64,000 bases of DNA from RBG-16-49-21 sp040768125 (GTDB lineage: Bacteria > Spirochaetota > UBA4802 > UBA5550). This document shows positions 60,577-64,000 of the stretch, one piece after another; positions within the stretch are counted from its first letter, which is position 1, and each line of letters starts with the position of its first letter. Location of the stretch: assembly GCA_040768125.1 (NCBI GenBank), contig JAXGNG010000003.1:372001-436000 (forward strand), read 5' to 3'. Below the pieces are notes generated by a model. That model was not told the DNA's origin and made no database searches. It saw only the letters and a program-made list of their open reading frames with translations. Made by a program: the position numbers and the translations under genes.

Positions 60577-62823
60577 ATGAGAGACGCCGCACGGAAAAAC
60601 GCGCAACGGGGATCGTTGTCCCGCGGTCATTTCGCCGACGGGAATTTCCCCTATAACCGGCACATGGCGGATTATGCCCTCCGCATTATGAAGTATTACG
60701 GGCTTCTCGAGGAGATCATAGGGCTTGTGCTCGCGTCCATACCGGTGCGGGATCGCAGGGGGTTAGTCGATCGGATCTATTTCGGCGACGGGAAACCCGG
60801 TAAAGGTGAGATGCCTGACGGCAGCTATACCAGGGTCGCGCGGAACCTGCGGCACCCGGGGAACATCGATGACGAAATCCTCGGAGATGTCTTCCAGGGG
60901 AATACCGTCATGGACGAGGCAGCGGTCATAGGCGCCCTGAAGGAGAGGCTCCGCGGAGCAGTGGCCCGCTGGGACGGCAAGGCCGCCCGGGGTCTGGAGC
61001 GGCGCGCCGATGAACTGAAGGGGGCCCTGGGCCTCGACGACCGGGACATCTCACTCCTTGTTTTCCTCTGCTGCGTGTACTCGACCAACCTGGGGTACCT
61101 GAAGGAGATGCAGGATGACTTGACCTACAGCGGGTTCCTGAACTTCATTTCAGTGGCCACGGGCCTCCCTGCAGGGACCGTCAAGGAGCGCCTTGGCTCT
61201 GACGGCCGGCTCTTCAGGACCGGCATTATCGAGGGGATCGACACGGTACGTCCCGATTTCTACTCCCTGAACGACAACGTGGCCGATTTCCTCGCGGGCT
61301 CCTCGGACCGTTCCCTCATCGAGAAGAGCATCAGGATCGACACGGAGCGTGTCTACGAACTCGCCTCCTTCGGGGTCGACACGGAGAGCGCGGAGATCGT
61401 GCGCGGCCTCCTGAGCGCCGACCGCCCCGTCAACCTCATCTTCCACGGCGACGCCGGTACGGGTAAGACCGAGTTCGCCCGCGCCGTTGCCGCCTCGACG
61501 GGGAAGAGGGTCTATCTCCTGAACCATCGACCCGAGACGGGGAGAAAGGGAGGAGGCGAGTATGATCCGCTCCTCGTCCTGAACGTCGCGGGCAGGGCGG
61601 TTCCCGCGGACAAGGGGATCATCATCGTCGACGAGGCTGATTACATCCTGAACACCGGCGACCGGTTCAGCCTTGTCTCCGATACGGTCGAGAAGGGAAT
61701 GCTGAACGCCTTCCTCGACCGGAGCCGCTCCCAGATGATCTGGATCTCCAACCGCGTGTCGAACATGGAGGAGTCGTCCCTGAGGCGCTTTTCCTACAGC
61801 CTCCATTTCCGGGCCTATACCGGGAGGGAGCGGGAGAAGATCTGGCACGCGATCCTCGCGGGGAGCCCCCTTCGCCCCTGGGTATCCCCGGACCTGGTTC
61901 GGGTTCTCTCCCTGGAGTTCCGCGTCAACGCCGGGGGCATCGCCTCGGCCGTCGAGGCGGCGGCCCTGATGTTCAGGGGAAGGAGAAAGTCCCCCGCCGC
62001 CGTGTCCGCCTGCCTCCGCAGGCTCCTGGAACGGCACGAGGAGATGATCCGCCGGGACAACGGGAGGCGGAAGGCCCTCGGCGGACTCACGGAGCGGTAT
62101 GATCTTTCATCCCTCAACACCGACACGGAACCCGGGCGGGTCATCTCCACGGTTACCGCCTTCGCCGATCGATGGACCGGCTCCGTGGAAGAGCGCGACG
62201 AGAACCTCAACATCCTCTTCTGGGGTCCCCCGGGAACGGGGAAGACCGAGTTCGTCAAGTACCTGGCGAAGCACGCCGGCATGCGCCTCCTCGTGAGGCG
62301 CTACGCTGACCTCGAGAGCATGTGGGTAGGGCAGGCGGAGAAGAACATAGCCGCCGCCTTCGACGAGGCCGAGGAGACCAGGGCCATTCTCTTCATCGAC
62401 GAGGCGGACTCCTTCTTCACCCGTCGCGACGGGGCGCGCCACTCCTGGGAAGTAAGCCGCACCAACGAGTTCCTCACAAGGATGGAGAACCATAGGGGTA
62501 TCTTCATCTGTTGCACCAACCTCCTTCCCTCCATGGACGAGGCGGCACTGCGACGTTTTCATGTGAAGGTACATTTCGATACTCTCTCCGAAGATGGGAA
62601 GGAGCGCCTTTACCGTGCCTACTTCCTCAGGAAGGGGGAGCGCCTCGCCGGGGCCATGCGGCGAAGGATCATATCCATCGAGGGGCTAACCCCCGGAGAC
62701 TTCGCCGCCGTGAGCCGGGGAATCCTTCACGCTTGTGAGGGGGAGAATAACCATGAGCGGATCATCGCGGATCTTGCCACCGAGGCGGGATACCGCGTAA
62801 AAAAGCGTACCGTGGGGTTTTGA
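60577..62823 (+). CDS. Double-AAA+ ATPase
   Basis: 748 residues, GAGAGG before the ATG. Residues 1-270 are helical with no known domain; AAA1 has GDAGTGKT (291-298), IIIVDEADYIL and an Arg-rich sensor (SLRRFSYSLHF); AAA2 has GPPGTGKT (550-557), WVGQAEKNIAAAFDEA, ILFIDEADSFF and DEAALRRFHVKVHF. Both sites look competent. The family resembles Cdc48-type remodelling ATPases of bacteria, with divergent WYL control. It may unfold or remodel a partner protein. A partner gene is not obvious; the SEC-C gene downstream is 385 nt away. Confidence 0.85.
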   Translation: MRDAARKNAQRGSLSRGHFADGNFPYNRHMADYALRIMKYYGLLEEIIGLVLASIPVRDRRGLVDRIYFGDGKPGKGEMPDGSYTRVARNLRHPGNIDDEILGDVFQGNTVMDEAAVIGALKERLRGAVARWDGKAARGLERRADELKGALGLDDRDISLLVFLCCVYSTNLGYLKEMQDDLTYSGFLNFISVATGLPAGTVKERLGSDGRLFRTGIIEGIDTVRPDFYSLNDNVADFLAGSSDRSLIEKSIRIDTERVYELASFGVDTESAEIVRGLLSADRPVNLIFHGDAGTGKTEFARAVAASTGKRVYLLNHRPETGRKGGGEYDPLLVLNVAGRAVPADKGIIIVDEADYILNTGDRFSLVSDTVEKGMLNAFLDRSRSQMIWISNRVSNMEESSLRRFSYSLHFRAYTGREREKIWHAILAGSPLRPWVSPDLVRVLSLEFRVNAGGIASAVEAAALMFRGRRKSPAAVSACLRRLLERHEEMIRRDNGRRKALGGLTERYDLSSLNTDTEPGRVISTVTAFADRWTGSVEERDENLNILFWGPPGTGKTEFVKYLAKHAGMRLLVRRYADLESMWVGQAEKNIAAAFDEAEETRAILFIDEADSFFTRRDGARHSWEVSRTNEFLTRMENHRGIFICCTNLLPSMDEAALRRFHVKVHFDTLSEDGKERLYRAYFLRKGERLAGAMRRRIISIEGLTPGDFAAVSRGILHACEGENNHERIIADLATEAGYRVKKRTVGF

Positions 62824-62841
62824 TTCCATTTATCACGCGGC

Positions 62842-62877
62842 CCTGGTAGCGTCGGGTTTAAACCCGACGCTACCAGG
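62842..62877. terminator. Perfect 36-bp palindrome after the AAA+ gene
   Basis: Eighteen-bp arms CCTGGTAGCGTCGGGTTT / AAACCCGACGCTACCAGG with the centre between 62859 and 62860, 18 nt after the stop. No T-run; may terminate transcription in either direction or be a dispersed repeat unit. Confidence 0.5.
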
Positions 62878-62929
62878 CTCGCCCCGGCGACCATAACATC
62901 CCACCCAAATTATAGCTGACAACCCCACC

Positions 62930-63060
62930 CGGCGCATGGCGGAGCGTACCTTCCGCGTTTTATTGTTGCTTTTCTGGTAAATCTTCCATGTCATAACATC
63001 TACGCTATCATGTACATTGTCATAATGACACGGTTCATTGAACAGACCGTGATTTCCTTT
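62930..63060. other. Relic of a third D1 copy
   Basis: GCATGGCGGAGCGTACCTTC (62936 on) matches the 3' end of the WYL membrane genes (ATGGCGGAGCGCACCTTCCG at 36279); the following GTTTTATTGTTGCT...GGTAAATCT is like the sequences after both copies. Only about 30 nt of gene remain. Otherwise the gap 62824-63208 has a possible 40-codon frame at 63090-63212 that overlaps the next start; support is weak. Confidence 0.4.
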
Positions 63061-63208
63061 TTGTTGATTCCATTAGCCGGGGGTCTCCCATGTCTCACCT
63101 CCGACCGCCATGCCCGGACCGTCTCGGCTCCCGCTCCGACGCTGCGCGTGCAGCCTTCAACCGCGTGTCCGTCCTGGACGACTCATTAATAATAGGAGAT
63201 ACACGTCA

Positions 63209-64000
63209 ATGACTGAAAAACCCGGAAGAAACGATCCCTGCCCGTGCGGCAGCGGGAAAAAATACAAGCACTGCTGTATCGGAAAGGAGGACAATGTTAT
63301 TCCTTTTCCCGGCGTACTCGGCGACGGTGACGCGTTGAAAAAATACGAGGAAATGGTTGAACGCTGGGACCCTGCCGACGGACCGCCGCCGTCATTCCAG
63401 GAGAGCCTGGGGCGGCCGAACCTTGCAACGGAATCGCTGAAGGGTTTACAGGAGAGCATTGGCGACAGGCAGTTTTCCTCGCTTAAGGAAGCGGAGGAGT
63501 TTGTCCGCCGCTACATGAAGTCTGCGAATGAAGCTCCCCGCGCCGACTTCCTCGGCCTGTCGCCTTCGGTAATGCGCGCTCTACTCGACAGGCCTTTTCA
63601 TGACAACACGAACATCGTGACGCTGAATACGGCAGTTCCCCCGGAAAGCTTCAGCGATGTGCCGGTCCTCGGGCAGTGCCTCTATCTACTGCGCAGGCTG
63701 GGGGAGTCGGGAAAAGGGATCAAGGCCACGCAGAAGGGGAATTTCCCGCGCAGCCTGGTGCAGGATTTCCATGAGGTATTTCTGAGGGAGCATGGGATCA
63801 TCGATTCGGTACCGCGCCAGGAGGGTGAAGTCGTTGAGCTGGAAACGCTCCGTTTCTTCCTGGCCGATTCGGGGCTCATGAAAAAGCGCGGCGGCCTGTT
63901 CACCCTGACGAAGAACGGCGAGAAATTTTGCGATGTAAGCAACCTGGCGGAATTGTACTTCCTGCTCTTCACGTTTATGGCGGAAAGGCATAACTGGCTC
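63209..64000 (+). CDS. SEC-C motif protein (cut by window end)
   Basis: Open for 264 codons to the window edge with no stop. ATG 63209 has TAGGAGA upstream. Residues 5-24 (GRNDPCPCGSGKKYKHCC) form a SecA-C-terminal-type zinc motif (C-x-C-x8-C-C). The next 240 residues are helical (LKEAEEFVRRYM; QCLYLLRRLGESGK; YFLLFTFMAERHNW) with no family seen. SEC-C proteins often bind ribosomes or SecB, and many are attached to unknown or plasmid-borne proteins. Incomplete, so the full function cannot be read. Confidence 0.8.
   Translation, partial: MTEKPGRNDPCPCGSGKKYKHCCIGKEDNVIPFPGVLGDGDALKKYEEMVERWDPADGPPPSFQESLGRPNLATESLKGLQESIGDRQFSSLKEAEEFVRRYMKSANEAPRADFLGLSPSVMRALLDRPFHDNTNIVTLNTAVPPESFSDVPVLGQCLYLLRRLGESGKGIKATQKGNFPRSLVQDFHEVFLREHGIIDSVPRQEGEVVELETLRFFLADSGLMKKRGGLFTLTKNGEKFCDVSNLAELYFLLFTFMAERHNWL

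Noticed and set aside
1..64000. tRNA or rRNA gene as an island attachment site
   Set aside because: Reading both borders (16.4 kb and 49-50 kb) I found no tRNA-like cloverleaf or T-loop consensus and no matching direct repeats.

Overview
The window is a piece of a GC-rich (roughly 60% or more) Gram-negative-type bacterial chromosome carrying a large, patchily AT-rich defence and mobile-element island. The lipoproteins, the LicA/choline-kinase-like enzyme and the relaxed lipoboxes would fit a spirochaete or a similar diderm, but no rRNA, tRNA or ribosomal-protein marker is present, so the taxon is left open.

Layout. 1-16.4 kb is ordinary GC-rich chromosome: small envelope or secreted proteins, a beta-lactamase-fold hydrolase, a choline-kinase-like protein, a MATE exporter and an isoprenylcysteine-methyltransferase-like membrane enzyme. 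Among them lie five toxin-antitoxin pairs (Phd/PIN, VapBC, HigBA-type, MntA-HepT, MNT-HEPN). The intergenic gaps are full of GC-rich dispersed repeats of at least three families. At about 16.4 kb base composition drops and the island begins: a UvrD-like helicase fused to a Cas4/AddB-like nuclease, an XRE/ImmA-peptidase regulator with a PIN protein, and a DUF3892 gene. These are followed by a tightly packed five-gene operon (21.8-30.9 kb): beta-class DNA methyltransferase, Res-like helicase-nuclease carrying a C-terminal LexA/UmuD-type peptidase domain, D12-class adenine methyltransferase, HerA ATPase and NurA nuclease. I do not recognise this combination as a named system and consider it the best candidate for an undescribed defence system.

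From 31 to 44.8 kb the island is broken up by insertion sequences. Two identical IS256-family copies lie in opposite orientation, each with its own 9-bp target duplication; one splits an unknown gene and the other splits mcrB. An IS3-family element splits a membrane-protein gene. The McrBC locus continues with mcrC, a uracil-DNA-glycosylase-like gene and a WYL regulator. 44.8-48.8 kb is a six-gene leftward operon of mostly unknown proteins with an HNH-type protein and a peptidylarginine/agmatine-deiminase-family enzyme; a diverged HNH plus deiminase pair recurs at 53.1-54.7 kb. A gene encoding a membrane-anchored WYL-domain protein occurs twice (35.8 and 51.7 kb) as near-identical direct repeats that include the promoter and leader; a trace of a third copy lies near 62.9 kb. 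A TGACA-N5-TGTCA motif stands upstream of both copies and at two other places.

55-64 kb holds more accessory genes: an unknown 411-residue protein, a PD-(D/E)XK protein, a HAD-HD fusion, an HTH/Cys protein with a paralogue of an operon gene from the 44.8-48.8 kb block, a second WYL regulator divergent from a double-AAA+ ATPase, and a truncated SEC-C protein at the window edge. The picture is a defence island built from recurring modules (WYL control, nucleases, deiminase, toxin-antitoxin pairs) with ongoing IS decay.
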